DNA from: Tremella fuciformis
Lineage: Eukaryota > Basidiomycota > Tremellomycetes > Tremellales > Tremellaceae
Direction: 5' to 3'
Length of the DNA stretch: 64,000 bases
NCBI GenBank assembly: GCA_032768795.1
Contig: CP136490.1
Span: forward strand, 2,418,001 to 2,482,000
Both the position numbers and the translations under genes were made by a program. This document shows, in pieces, positions 40,825 to 51,524 of the stretch. Below the pieces are notes generated by a model, which saw only the letters and a list, made by a program, of their open reading frames with translations, did no database searches and was not told the DNA's origin. Each line of letters starts with the position of its first letter. Position 1 is the first letter of the stretch.

Positions 40825-41354
40825 TGTCACGTCGGACGTGACACCGCCACCTTGCAAGCCTATATGTACCACAAACCGCGAGTCTCGGTCAGACTCGGGT
40901 TATCGTGACCCTTTTGGTGCAGTGGTATTAGCTGGACAGTGCAATAGCTATGTGGTAGGTTATTGGCATTGTTACATAATAACCCGAGTCTACGGAGGTC
41001 GTCGGTTCAATCCCCAATGAGTGTGCTCGGGGACTATTGCCCGGCCTTTGGAAACCGTCTTGTCCATGGCCCCTCACAGGGCTGGGGCCCCCGCAATGCA
41101 CATTGCGGTGAGGATAGGCGTGCGTTTCGGGTTCCAGATAGGCTTGCACCTCGGGGGAGGGGCAATAGGCGCGAGGGCGCGCCTATGGGAGGTGGGGCAG
41201 AGTGTCACGTCGGACGTGACACCGCCACCTTGCAAGCCTATATGTACCACAAACCGCGAGTCTCGGTCAGACTCGGGTTATCGTGACCCTTTTGGTGCAG
41301 TGGTATTAGCTGGACAGTGCAATAGCTATGTGGTAGGTTATTGGCATTGTTACA
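40825..41354 (+). mobile_element. Complete TRIM (miniature LTR retroelement), 530 bp
   Basis: Two LTRs of 152 bp (40825-40976 and 41203-41354), identical by eye, start TGTCACG and end TTGTTACA. They flank a 226-bp internal region with no coding capacity. The pentamer CAGTG precedes the element (40820-40824) and follows it (41355-41359). A purine-rich tract (about 41187-41202) stands directly before the 3' LTR, as a polypurine primer should. The first 19 bp of each LTR form a palindrome around one central base. An A-box-like word TGGTGCAGTGG (40915) and a B-box-like word GGTTCAATCCC (41004) occur 78 bp apart across the LTR/internal junction. Such elements move with proteins of other retroelements. 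Confidence 0.85.
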
Positions 41355-41531
41355 CAGTGCGTGATGATCAAGGTATAGTCGGAATCTGTGAAAATCCAGA
41401 TACAGTCCATAAGTAAAAGAGAATAATGTAAATCTGAGCTGTCCATCAAGGGAGTTGTGTTTCTCATCAGTGAGGCAAGGGGAAAAGACCGATGTGACTA
41501 TAATCTGATAGGCAAACAATTGTGGGTATCA

Positions 41532-42227
41532 TCATGCATCAGATGGCGCAGTTGGGCTTGGATTGCTTTGGTTCACCAACCAGCATCTCAGCTGCAGTGC
41601 ATCATCCTCACCCTCACAAATATGCTGCTGCCCAAGCGCCTTGGGGAATCTCAGAAATGCCTTGGACATGCTATCTTCAAGGTCAGTGCCAAAAGGATCA
41701 TCCCGAAACACGAAGCCGCCTGTGGTGTCCACGGCTGAAATGGTTATACCATCAAAGTCATGCTCCTGCCTTTTGATGAATAAGCAGGATGTTTTGTCAT
41801 CAGGCCAGGCTACTTTCAATTTAGTTGGTCTTGAATAAAGGTTGGAAGCATAGAATTCAGTCAGTAGCCCGTCTGTGGGGTAGTCATGTATCTCCAGCTC
41901 CCTGGAAATGCTCTTGTAATGGATGATTCTCTTGCCATCTTTGGAAGTGAATCCTATAAGGGTGCTAGTCTCATTCTGGGTGACAGCTGCAGCCGTCCAG
42001 TAAGGAGTGTCTTGCATTGTCTTTATTGCATGCCAGGTGAGGGTCTGGCGAGCCATATTCTTGGCCAGTTGCCAGACATACTGATTGAGGACAGAGTCTT
42101 GGTCACTCTCAGGAGCAGGGATGAGGTGAGAGACATTCAAATTTTCCGGTGCAAGCGATTCAGGATCATGCTCATTGAATGCCTCTGCTCGATAGACCCA
42201 GGATGGCTGTAAGCTGATAGTGTACAT
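41532..42227 (-). CDS. Orphan 231-residue protein inside the repeat island
   Basis: An uninterrupted frame from the ATG at 42227 to the TGA at 41532. The protein is of ordinary composition with many Trp, Asp, Ser and Thr (QLAKNMARQTLTWHAI, SKDGKRIIHYKSISRELEIH, FDGITISAVDTTGG), no signal peptide and no membrane segment. Repeated short strand-turn patterns might indicate a beta-rich, perhaps propeller-like fold, but no family is recognised. It is the only long ATG-started frame of the island and may be an orphan host gene or element cargo. The neighbouring TRIM ends 178 bp away. Confidence 0.4.
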   Translation of the reverse strand: MYTISLQPSWVYRAEAFNEHDPESLAPENLNVSHLIPAPESDQDSVLNQYVWQLAKNMARQTLTWHAIKTMQDTPYWTAAAVTQNETSTLIGFTSKDGKRIIHYKSISRELEIHDYPTDGLLTEFYASNLYSRPTKLKVAWPDDKTSCLFIKRQEHDFDGITISAVDTTGGFVFRDDPFGTDLEDSMSKAFLRFPKALGQQHICEGEDDALQLRCWLVNQSNPSPTAPSDA

Positions 42228-42634
42228 GGTGGCACTTAAGAGTTGTGATGGCTGTTATGCTCTTGGCTAACAAGCGATCCTTGTGGGGAAAGTCTGATTG
42301 AGTCTGATGGCCTTCTGTTCATGATATGGGCTGGAGGGCTCAAGACTACAGAGCTCCTCATTTGAAAACAAGGTATCCTTTGGATGGTTCTTGTTAGATC
42401 ACAAGTTTGGGGCAAGGAGGAAAGCAAGGCAGGACTTCAAAGGTGAGCATGTGATTTGGGGAATTTGCCAGTGATGAAATACCAAAAATGCGCATCTGAA
42501 CCCTCTTAGATTATCACATCATGACTTTGGTCGCAAAATGTCCTTGCAATGGTAGTAGGTGTTGCGGGCATTCCATGATCTATTTGAGACAATTGGCATT
42601 ACAGACTCAGGAGCTGGTGCTGAAATGGCCATGA

Positions 42635-43035
42635 CCATGTGTTGTGACCCTGCCCCGGGTCTGCCCACCAGATCATGGGGCCAGGCCGGGTGTCAACTGA
42701 TTACTGTATCATGCAACTTGTCTGTCTAGCATAGCGGGTCAATTGGTGTCTCCTACAGCCTCTGATGAGACAACAACATGGCTGTGTGGTCAGCTTCTGT
42801 CTGTAGGACTTGCACATGCTAAGGACGGTCTATGGGCATGAGACCCATATATATATTACCCCAGCTGTTACAACTGACACTTAGGCATTGTCACGCTGGG
42901 GTCGGATGTACGAGGAGTGACCTTGAGGGTTGAGGGGGTAGTCTCTGACTTGTCTGAGCGAGAGTGACTGAGGGTACTGAGGTTGTTGGGTTGGAACCAA
43001 CTGTGTGACTTTGTACAAGGAAGTACAAGATACAT
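42635..43035. repeat. LTR-derived fragments related to 37.7-38.2 kb
   Basis: The part 42640-42870 is related in direct orientation to the start of the candidate family D LTR (37936-38150). The part 42889-43035 is an inverted relative of 37675-37786 (GAGGAGTGACCTTGAGGGTTG and GTTGGAACCAACTGTGTGAC words). This points to a second, rearranged copy of the same nested structure. Confidence 0.5.
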
Positions 43036-43265
43036 CGCTGAAGAAGAAAAGCAATGTCAAACGAACTACAGGGTTTATATAGTCTACCTAGAGAAAATTA
43101 CCTATATCACTGATATAGATTCGCCCGAAATCTCTATCTATTCTCATCATATCTCTCATATTTGCACGCTCTGCTCTGATGCCTTGTGATCTCCTATTCT
43201 CCTATATTCTCTTCTATTCTCATGCTCTAACAATGAGAATATAGGATATTCTCTATGAGACCGGT

Positions 43266-43370
43266 CTAGTTCTCTATGAGAATATGCTAGTTCTCTATGA
43301 GATATACTAGTTCTCAGTGAGAGTATGCTAGTTCTCTGTGAGAGTATGCTAGTTCTCTGTGAGAATATAG
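43266..43370 (+). repeat. Minisatellite of about five 21-bp units
   Basis: The word CTAGTTCTCT recurs at 43266, 43287, 43307, 43328 and 43349, with a unit like CTAGTTCTCTGTGAGAGTATG. Units differ at a few positions. It lies in AT-rich DNA about 330 bp upstream of the transcription factor gene. Confidence 0.8.
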
Positions 43371-43699
43371 CTTTTATTGCGAGTCATGACAGGCATCTCG
43401 AGCTTGTGTGAGGTGGAATCCCGGGTTTCAGCTTGCTTATGTACGTTCTGGTGGGCGCGCCTGCACTTTTGACTCTTCCGGCTCTGCCTCATTTTCTGTC
43501 GACAGTCTTACATGCTCTGTCAGCGAGAGTGAAGTATACCGAAGGTCTCCAGAGAGGTCAATAGGGAAAGATGTTGACTCCGGCTAAACAGAAGAGCCGT
43601 AGTCGACGGGACACTCAGAGCCGTCGACGGTCAACCGTACGAACGAGCAACATTCCAACTGTGACCCGTGAAACGTAGCAAGCTAGACCAGGAAGGGGG

Positions 43700-46177
43700 A
43701 TGCTAGCAATGTCAGCTCGGTCCGTGTCGCCGCACATCTCGCCGCAAGGCAGCCTGAAGAGACAACGGACATCTGCGGCCTGCGAGCGATGCCGTGGGTT
43801 CCTCCTCCCCATTCTCGTGCCGGGCACTGACGCCGCAGGAAAGCGCAAGGTCGCATGCGATGGCTCGGTGCCCTGCCTGAGGTGTGCGGAGGACGATGCC
43901 AAGTGTATCTACGAGGCGCGGCCTGAGCGCTCGGCGCTGACGCGAGTCCGGATGACCGAGCTGGAGGAGGCGTGAGCAAGCCCCTTGCGGGTCAGTGAGG
44001 CTCGCTGACAGGACAGGCTGTCGTTGCATGAGCTGCTGTGGGATTCCCTGTTGCCCGCATACCCCCTCGAGCAGGCATGTAGAGATGCGGTAGACCCCAA
44101 AGGGGGCATCGCATCCGTGCTCGCCAAGGCAAGGAGCCACCTTCCGAACCACAGCCGCCCGCACTTGAACGTGAATGCCAGTACATCGTTGTGAGCGATT
44201 GGACGTGCTGACCCGCAGTCACCGCTTGCGAGACAAGATCTGCGCTCTATCCCCCCTACACGAGCCGGCTCGCCGAGCGGGAACGGCAATGGACTCTCGC
44301 TCAAGCCTGTCTATGTGGACCACGCCCTCGAGGCCGGGTCGTACGAATGGCACGAAGACCAGAACCTCACGAGAGATCCCGATTCCACCGAGGAGGGACC
44401 GGGCATGGGCGGCCCGTCAAACTCGTCAAGCAGGGGAATGAGCTACATGGGTCTCTCCTCCGCTGCGACGTTCTTAAACGTGATACGGCGCCTGTGTTCC
44501 AAGGACATATTCCTCCCGACACCGACTAGCAACCCGGCTGCGACAAGCCCTTTCGATGTCAATACCATCCTTGCGTGGTTTGGGAATGTCGACACCGCCC
44601 CTCTGCCCATCCCTGTCGACCCTTCGCCCAGACCACCGCGGCTTCCTCCAGCGAGGGAGACCAAAGCATTAGTCGATGCGTACTTCACCTACTTCCGTGA
44701 GCACCTACTTCGTGTGAGCTATGCGGTAGACTCACCGCAGACACATTCACCCCGCTCGTGCACGAGCCGACCATCCGTGCTCAGCTGTCCGGCGCGATAC
44801 CCATCGCATCGAAAGGCAGCACCAACATCCTGTTCAACATGATCTTTGCCATGGGCGCCCTGGACAGCGCGACCTCCGAGGACGCAGATACCGGCATGAA
44901 GTACTATCAGCTCGCACGCGCCGAGCTGCAGCGCGACATGATGGACGAGGGGTCTCTGCCCCTTGTCCAAGGGCTGGCCATCATGGCCAACTACCTGCAG
45001 CGCAGCAACAAGCCGAACGCGGGATACATCTGCCTCGGCTGGGCCATCCGCATGGCGCTTGCCCTCGGCCTCCATGCGCCCAATACCAGCGCGCAGGCGA
45101 CGCCGCTCGAGCGGGAGATCCGCACGCGCGTATGGTGGGCCCTTGTGGGCAGCGAGACAGGTTGCTCCATCACGTTCGGCCGGCCACATGCGCTGAGCGC
45201 CGCAACCCTCGGCGCCATGCCCCTACCGATCAACTGCGACGACGAGGACTTTACTGTCTCAAGCACCGAGCCGCCGTCCAACGCGCCCTATCCTACGTTG
45301 TACACAGCGAATGTGTTCCAGGCTCGGCTCGCACAGGCCGTCGCGGCTACATGTGGGAGTATCTTCTTCTCGGCCTCGACGCCGACCGTCAACCAGATCA
45401 TCAAGTGCGACGAGCGCATTGCGTCCGTCGTCGGCAGCCTGCCTGACTTTATGCAGGTTTGTGCCGATGGACCGCACCGCCTGGCCCGGGCGACTCAGAT
45501 CTGGCGCGCGCGTGATTTTAGGGCGATCCTCTATCGGCCGGTGCTGCTCGCTGCAGCGTGGGACTCGACAAAGAGGCACCAGATGGATCAGAGCGCGACG
45601 CGGGCCATACAGTGCGCTCACTCTGGTGAGATGGCGATTTCAGCTGACTGCAGGACGTGCCGGCAGCTGGCAATGGACAATCTGAATGACATTGGGCAGT
45701 TCGTGCGTGGCGAGGGTGATATGGCTAGGGGTGAAGAGTGGTACACTCTCTTCTTCGCCTTTCAGTCCGCCTTGACCATCCTCCTCTCGGTCGTGTGGGA
45801 GCCGCAACATGAGCAGGCACCTATATGGCGCGAGGCCCTCTTGTCCACAGCCGGGTGGTTCCGCAACTTGCGCAGCATGTCCAAGGTGAGGCTTCTGTGC
45901 ACCGAGACCGAAGCTGACACGGTCTAGCTCGGCAAGTCGTACGCCCGCATACTCGAGAACATCGTCACGTCCGAAAGCCCACATATAAGCGTGGATCCGC
46001 TCCCACAGCCGCCAGCCAACTTGACGAATTGGAACTCCCTCTTGGCCGCAGACGCCTTCCAGTTCCCGGACCACAACATGCTGGATGTGGACCGATATTG
46101 GTCAGTCGGCGTTGCTGCGTCAGGTCGTGTGCTCATGATGCAGCCGCGAGATCTGGGGCACCAACCTCCAGCAATAG
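43700..46177 (+). CDS. Zn2Cys6 fungal transcription factor
   Basis: Eight exons: 43700-43793, 43839-43971, 44017-44170, 44219-44696, 44741-45611, 45654-45885, 45928-46100, 46144-46177; 2169 nt, 722 residues. The first junction completes the binuclear zinc cluster CERCRKRKVACDG, PCLRC, AKC. The middle-homology region follows: GLSSAATFLNVIRRL, YFTYFHTFTPLVHEPTIR, MANYLQRSNKPNAGYICLGW (fungal_trans domain). The protein ends REIWGTNLQQ. It should bind CGG-type DNA sites and control nearby or pathway genes; the adjacent SDR and sugar transporter are candidates. Intron 45612-45653 is 42 bp and free of stops, so its retention would insert 14 residues. The start ATG at 43700 follows a stop at 43676. 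Confidence 0.9.
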
Positions 46178-46435
46178 GTAGGATCGTTGAGCGAGGTTGA
46201 GCGAGAACACGTTGTGACTATAGTCACTCGTACTGTACAGTAGAGTGCCGACGGAAAAGGGTGTGCCGGTGTTCGGCTGAATGGCTCCGTTTAACTCGGC
46301 GTCTTTGGCCGGAGAGACGGTCCGACTATGAACCGAATTCGCCGAACTCCTCCAGGCGGCGGGCGCGTGTGACCATATCATCATCACTGCAAACTTCTGA
46401 TCAATGCATGTATCTGAAAAGTTCGTAGCAGCAGC

Positions 46436-47695
46436 ATGAGCGTCAACTTGAATCTGAGCAAGCCACTGTCGACCACGTCGAGGCTGCTGGCAGAGGAGAA
46501 CAGCCAGCTGCAGGTGACTGACCTCTTCAACGTCCGAGGCTGGGTCGCAGTCGGTCAGTGATAGTGATCTCCTGGAGACGCAGCATCTGTGAGCTGATGC
46601 TGACGGGCAGTCACGGGCGGAGGGACCGGACTGGGGCTCGTCACTGCCAAAGCGCTCATTGCGAATGGTGCCAAGGTGTACATCACCGGGAGGCGCCTTG
46701 AGCCGCTCCAGGCGGCGGCCGAGGGGTCGGAGGGGAAGATCGTCCCTATCCAAGCGGACGTCAGCACGAAAGAGGGGATCCTGAGTGCGTGTCCGACACA
46801 ACTACCTCTCAGCGGCTGAGCTCACGTGCAGAGCTGAAAGAGGCGATTGAGGCAAAGGAGCAGTGGATCAACCTCCTGGTCAACAGTGAGACTCGCCTCT
46901 TCTCGCGATAAGATGAAGGGCGGCGCCTCATCGCAGATCACGGCATCTCCCTTGGCTCTGCCAAGATCGGCGAGTGTGAGCAGACGCCGGAAGCCATCTC
47001 TAAGCACATGTTCGAGGGCGAGTCTTTCGAGTTCTGGTGAGTCTCCTGCCACTCTGTCTGCCATCCCGTCGCTGACCTACCTGTACAGGCTCGAGCACTA
47101 CCGCATCAACGCCGCATCCTATCACTTCACCTCGTTCGCCTTCCTCCCCCTCCTCGCAGCAGCCAAGTCGGCCGGCGGTGCTCCAGAGGCCGGGAACATC
47201 ATCAACGTCTCCTCCATCTCCGGCCGGACCCTCACCTCTCAGCGCGGGCAGTTCGGCTACAACGCCAGCAAAGCAGCGACCATCGCCATCTCACACATGC
47301 AGGCGACCGAGTTTGCCCGGCGAGGCCTCGGCGTGCGTGTCAATACGATTGCCCCTGGCTACTTCCCCAGTGTGAGCCTTTGCCCCGGGGCGCTCCTTGG
47401 CCAGAACTGTCGCTGAGCGCAGGGCATGAGCGTCATGGACCCCGGACAGTCCGCCGAGACTTTCAGGAGCAAATGGGGGATCCCGTTTGGTCGACCAGGC
47501 AACTCGGTCGACTACTCACAGACCGTCCTCAGCGTCGCCACGGTGTGTTTGGCTCTGGGTGGGCTGGGATGAATTGCTGATGAGCAGAATCAGTATATGA
47601 CAGGGGCGGAGATCGTCGTGGATGGTGGCTGGCTGCTGGAGAGCGGTGAGTGCGGTCTAGTTGGGCGGAGAGCTGCTGATGGCCCAGCGTTCTAG
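46436..47695 (+). CDS. Short-chain dehydrogenase/reductase, eight exons
   Basis: Exons 46436-46553, 46611-46784, 46832-46885, 46937-47036, 47089-47371, 47423-47542, 47588-47645, 47688-47695; 915 nt, 304 residues. Cofactor motif TGGGTGLG, then LLVNNHG (NNHG in place of the usual NNAG), INVSSISG (catalytic Ser), YNASKAA (YxxxK), VNTIAPGYFPS (PG motif) and the ending MTGAEIVVDGGWLLESAF. This is a classical SDR close to gluconate-5-dehydrogenase/3-oxoacyl reductase types; substrate unknown. The last coding exon has only 8 nt. It lies 258 bp downstream of the Zn2Cys6 gene, on the same strand, and converges with the sugar transporter. Confidence 0.88.
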
Positions 47696-48301
47696 ATCTC
47701 GAGAAGACCGGCCCTGTTAAGGGGGACTGCGGACACTGCCATTGACTTCATTTGCGTATATAGATTGGGCTCTTGATTCTGGGCAACGATGCATCTTCCG
47801 TCAGATGGCCTAGGCTTCTCGCCAGAATGTCTCTCTTGCTCATGAGGCAGCTGGCAGTTGCTGTCCTTCGCAAGTTGCTGGCTGTCATTCGCTCGCCCAG
47901 CTCCCAACGGCCGTTGTCCTCCGTCCTCGTCGGCCCACTACACCCCGTCGCTCGTTTCAAATCCTGTCGGGCCACTCTCCTCCGTCTCCTTCGCCCGGCC
48001 GTCGGACCGGGGTTCAACAAGGTCGACACTAGCGTAGATCGTTCATGTGACTTTACGTCAGTGGCGGTGAGCCAAGAGCTACGAGACACCTTGGAACTCG
48101 GCGTTGCCGAGACGGGCCAGGATGCTCATCCGACCCGGGTCGGATGGGTCGCAGCAGTGACTGACGTAGCGCCCGACTCGGGACGATCCAACATGAGGGA
48201 AAGTGGCGACTTCACAACAACCTGCATACGCTACGACGCGACGCCTTCCTCATATACTACTCTTCGCCTGACGACTGCTTCACTACGAGCGTGATGGCGC
48301 C
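47696..48301. other. Convergent intergenic region, nothing recognised
   Basis: About 600 bp between the SDR stop and the transporter stop. A frame on the plus strand (47773-48294) has no ATG start supporting it and unnatural composition. No RNA gene or repeat recognised. Confidence 0.45.
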
Positions 48302-50293
48302 TCAGTGGGCCATCCCACCGCCAGTGACGCGCTGGTGGGCGAGAGCACCCTTCTTCTTGCTCCCCGTGAGATCAGCCTGCGTCTTGGTGTTCTTGAAGTG
48401 GCGAGGGGAGATGCCGCGCTCGTACAGCTCGTCGAGCTCGAGATAGGTCCGGCCGGTAGTCTAAGCTGTCAACATGGAACGTATAATATAAGCGTAGCGT
48501 AGACCCTCACCTCGGGATAGAAAAAGTAGAGCAGAACGGTAGTCGGCACCAAGAGACCACACCAGATGTAGATGGCCCGCACGCCCATGTTCGCGGCGTC
48601 CGCGCTGATCATGTACGACACGGACCACTGGAAGGTGACGTTGCCGATCCCGTAGGTGAAGAAGTTGAACGAGGTCGACTTTGCGCGCAGACGGGGCGTC
48701 GAGCACTCGCCAGCGGCGACGTACCCCAGAGGCCCGACGGTCAGGCCGTAGGTCATCACCCATAGAAGGAGGCATCCGAGCGCGGCCTTCTCGGCGCCGG
48801 GCGTGTCGAACCAGTACGTGCTGGCCAAACCCAAGTTGAAGAAGAACATGGCGGCGCATCCACTGTGCCCCGTCAGTAAATGGAAGGCTCGGCGAGGTGG
48901 TACTTACCCGACAAGTAGAGGCCGGCGTCCGATGTACTCGCATGTGATGAGCGAGATGAAGATGGTGATCATGAGCAGCAGGAATCTGGCCGAGTCAGCG
49001 GGAGATGAGAACCAAAATGGGCTGTCACGCACGTGATGATGGAGACCAGGAAAGCGTTCGAGAACCCGACAGCCTTGAAGAAGTACGTGCTGAAGTATGA
49101 GTTTGCGGGTGATGTTACATCAAGAGCCACCCACTTGTAGTTGAAGACGACGACACAGCCCGCGAGCCACTGACTACAGATGCCGACCGAACCCGCGATC
49201 GTGCGCTTCAAGTTGATGCCCTGGAAGATCTCAAACCACGACGACTTGGCCGCAATCTCGTTGAACGCCTTCTCCGCCTCGATACCGTGCGCGATCACGC
49301 GGTACTCGTAGTCGACGTCATACTCCTCGACATGACCATACAGCGCCTTGAGCGACTTCTTCGCCTTGTCGTGCTCGCCACGGCGGGCAAAGTGCATTGG
49401 CGACTCGGGGACGAACGGCAGGCAGATGATGAGCACGCCGGTGTAGATGAACTCGGTCGCGATGAGCGGGCGCCACTTGGTCGGCTGCGTCGTCTCGATG
49501 AGCTGCACCGAGATGGCGCTGATGAGCTGGCCGAGGGCGAGCAGGAGCTGGAACGCGCCCATCATGAAGCCGCGCACTTGGAAGGGCGCGATCTCGGACA
49601 CGTAGGTGATGAGGATTGACTGGGCGGTCCCGATGCCGAGCTTGCAGATCAGGCTCGCGCCGAGCCAGTCTTCCCATTTCTTTGAGGATACTTCGGCTAT
49701 GGACCCCATGAGCAGCAGGAAAACGGCACCGGCAAGTGCATACCTATTGTCAGCATACCTCTGGTCACCTTGCCGGCGAGAAGTGACTCACTTGCGGCCA
49801 AACTTGTCCGCAAAGTAGCCGCCGATGAAGAGACCGGTTGTCTTGCCTATCTCGGCGACACCTTGGATGACCGACACGGCAGTAGCGGTAAGAGCAGGCT
49901 GGCCATCGGCGGCTACGGTGTTGCCCATCTCGTTCAAGAAGGCTTGTAGCGGGAGAATACCACCCGGAATCTGCTGCTGGAACTGCCGGTCAGCATGAAC
50001 CGCGAGTAGAGAAGGCGGGATGACGGACCCCCTCGTTCATAGCTGCCCAGTTGAGGATGATGCAGTAGATCATGCATTTCCAAAATTTGCGCATACACTC
50101 CCACCGCCCCAAGTCTGGCCGTCAGTCTAGGCTCTCCCCTCTGACAGCGAGTGAGCGACTCACGGGCAAATTGGGTCTCAAGTACATCCTCCCCTGGGGG
50201 TGTAGTGGCTACTTGTCCCTCAAGATGTTCGGACTCTCCCTTCGCAAAGCTCTCGTACACTTCTTGCTGCACGTCCTTCTCTTGGCTGGCCAT
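48302..50293 (-). CDS. MFS sugar transporter (SP family, alpha-glucoside/hexose type)
   Basis: A multi-exon gene from the ATG at 50293 (MASQEKDVQQEVYE) to the stop at 48302. Exon joins give GGYFADKFGRK between membrane segments 2 and 3, VSEIAPFQVRGFMMG, FVPESPMHFARRGEHDKAKK after segment 6, CEYIGRRPLL and a late YFFYPETTGRTYLELDEL (PETKG-type signature). These are the standard signatures of the fungal sugar porter family, closest in feel to maltose/alpha-glucoside or general hexose permeases; substrate cannot be told. About twelve hydrophobic segments are visible. Introns are short, the first ending CTGACGGCCAG. It is next to an SDR and a Zn2Cys6 factor. Confidence 0.85.
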
Positions 50294-51524
50294 AGCGCTG
50301 GAAACTCGTTCGCAAGTGCAAGTCAGGTAGGGACGTAGTTTACCCCGCACTCATGGCGCAGGAACCCTTATATGTCTTCCATCGCGCCGGACACGGATAC
50401 CGCTCGCCTTGCTCGCTTCATGCGCCGCAGAGACGCCGGGCCTTCTCCCCGATGTCGCTCGCAGGCCCCGCTGCTCCCCCGCAGCTGGGCCCCAAGCAGT
50501 CGAGTCCATTAGCGCCATAGTGACCATATGTCTCTCGGATGATCCCGAGTGATGTCACGGGTGAGAGTGTTCCGATCAGGGTTGGAGCTGTTCCTGCCGG
50601 GTACATTCTCGAGGTGGCCGCCTTCCAGCGACGGCGTCCGCCTGGAGAAAGTTTGTGAGTTTGTGCCGAGGAATCGACGATCTGGCGGCGCCGTACCCGG
50701 ACGCCACGCCGCCGCGCCGCCAAACGGCACATCATTTATCCTCCACATCCGCCCCGCACGGAGTGCAGCGCAATGTCGACCACCAAGACCGAGGAGGGGT
50801 TTTCTGGGCGAGACACGACGGGTGCTGATCGCCTATGTCGCATGTTCCTCCGGGCCGATGTGGCCTGCTTGATCCGTGTGAAGCTGCACGGTCTATGTTT
50901 GGAAACGGCCGTACCGTATTTTGCCGTGCGCGCCCGACGGTGAGAAGGGAACGTATTGACACACCTGCACGAGGCATGTGAAGGCAGGTGTAGTCTATCC
51001 GCTGCAGGATCGTAAAGGCATGACTCTCCTGAATACAGTGGCCTGCGAGTCGTCACAATTCACGGGGCCTTGCCGTGGAACCCCCGAGCTCACATGCGAT
51101 AAGACATTGCTTGCACACAGACACCCAACCGAAGCCCGCCTCTCGACCTCTCGTGACAGCCAAGCACCCGCCTCGGGTTGGCGCTTCTCAGCTCGCACAA
51201 CTTGCTGGGGCCCGAGATCGAGCGCTGTCCATATCAGTGTGGCTGCCGTCATCTCGGCTGATGTGTCCAGTAGATCCATGGTTGCGTGCAAAATGAAGCG
51301 ATGAATAGAGCACCCGGCCGGCAGTGGTTGCGTCACAGCTTGCCCTTCGATGAAAGGATAGAACGTTGTACAGTAGACTTGCGCATTCGCCTCACTCTTA
51401 TGTGTTCTTTGAGAGGACGGGTGAGCTCCGTTTGACTTACTTTCATCTTATCGTACCGTGCTTGACAATTTCCACTGACCGCTCACTGCATTATCCCTGA
51501 CAAGCAGGTGGAAGTATCAGCGGT
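50294..51524. other. Long intergenic region, nothing recognised
   Basis: About 1.2 kb between the transporter start and the hypothetical gene at 51525, divergent. GC-rich frames on both strands overlap one another and start without ATG, so I count them as chance. It contains the transporter promoter; several CGG words occur, but no convincing paired Zn2Cys6 site was singled out. Confidence 0.4.

Larger units (their letters stand above)
34864..43699. other. Gene-poor retroelement island
   Basis: Nearly 9 kb without a confident gene, visibly richer in A+T than both sides. It contains solo LTRs, LTR fragments in both orientations, a complete TRIM, two minisatellites and two orphan frames, each listed separately. 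The remaining parts (36.15-36.8, 38.5-39.5, 40.1-40.8 and 43.04-43.26 kb) show no gene. Some pieces between 38.5 and 39.2 kb are purine-rich and may be further element remains. Confidence 0.6.

Noticed and set aside
40825..41354. CRISPR-like or simple segmental direct repeat
   Set aside because: Two 152-bp repeats with TG...CA ends, an exact 5-bp flank duplication and a polypurine tract are explained by a TRIM retroelement.
40825..41354. Retrozyme-type hammerhead ribozyme in the LTR
   Set aside because: No CTGATGA core with a matching GAAA was found in the LTR.
47773..48294. 173-codon open frame between the SDR and the transporter
   Set aside because: Starts at a non-ATG codon and has a low-information Leu/Arg/Ser composition; no support for a gene.
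50294..51524. Overlapping GC-rich open frames upstream of the sugar transporter
   Set aside because: They exist on both strands at the same place, mostly without ATG starts, and have no domain.
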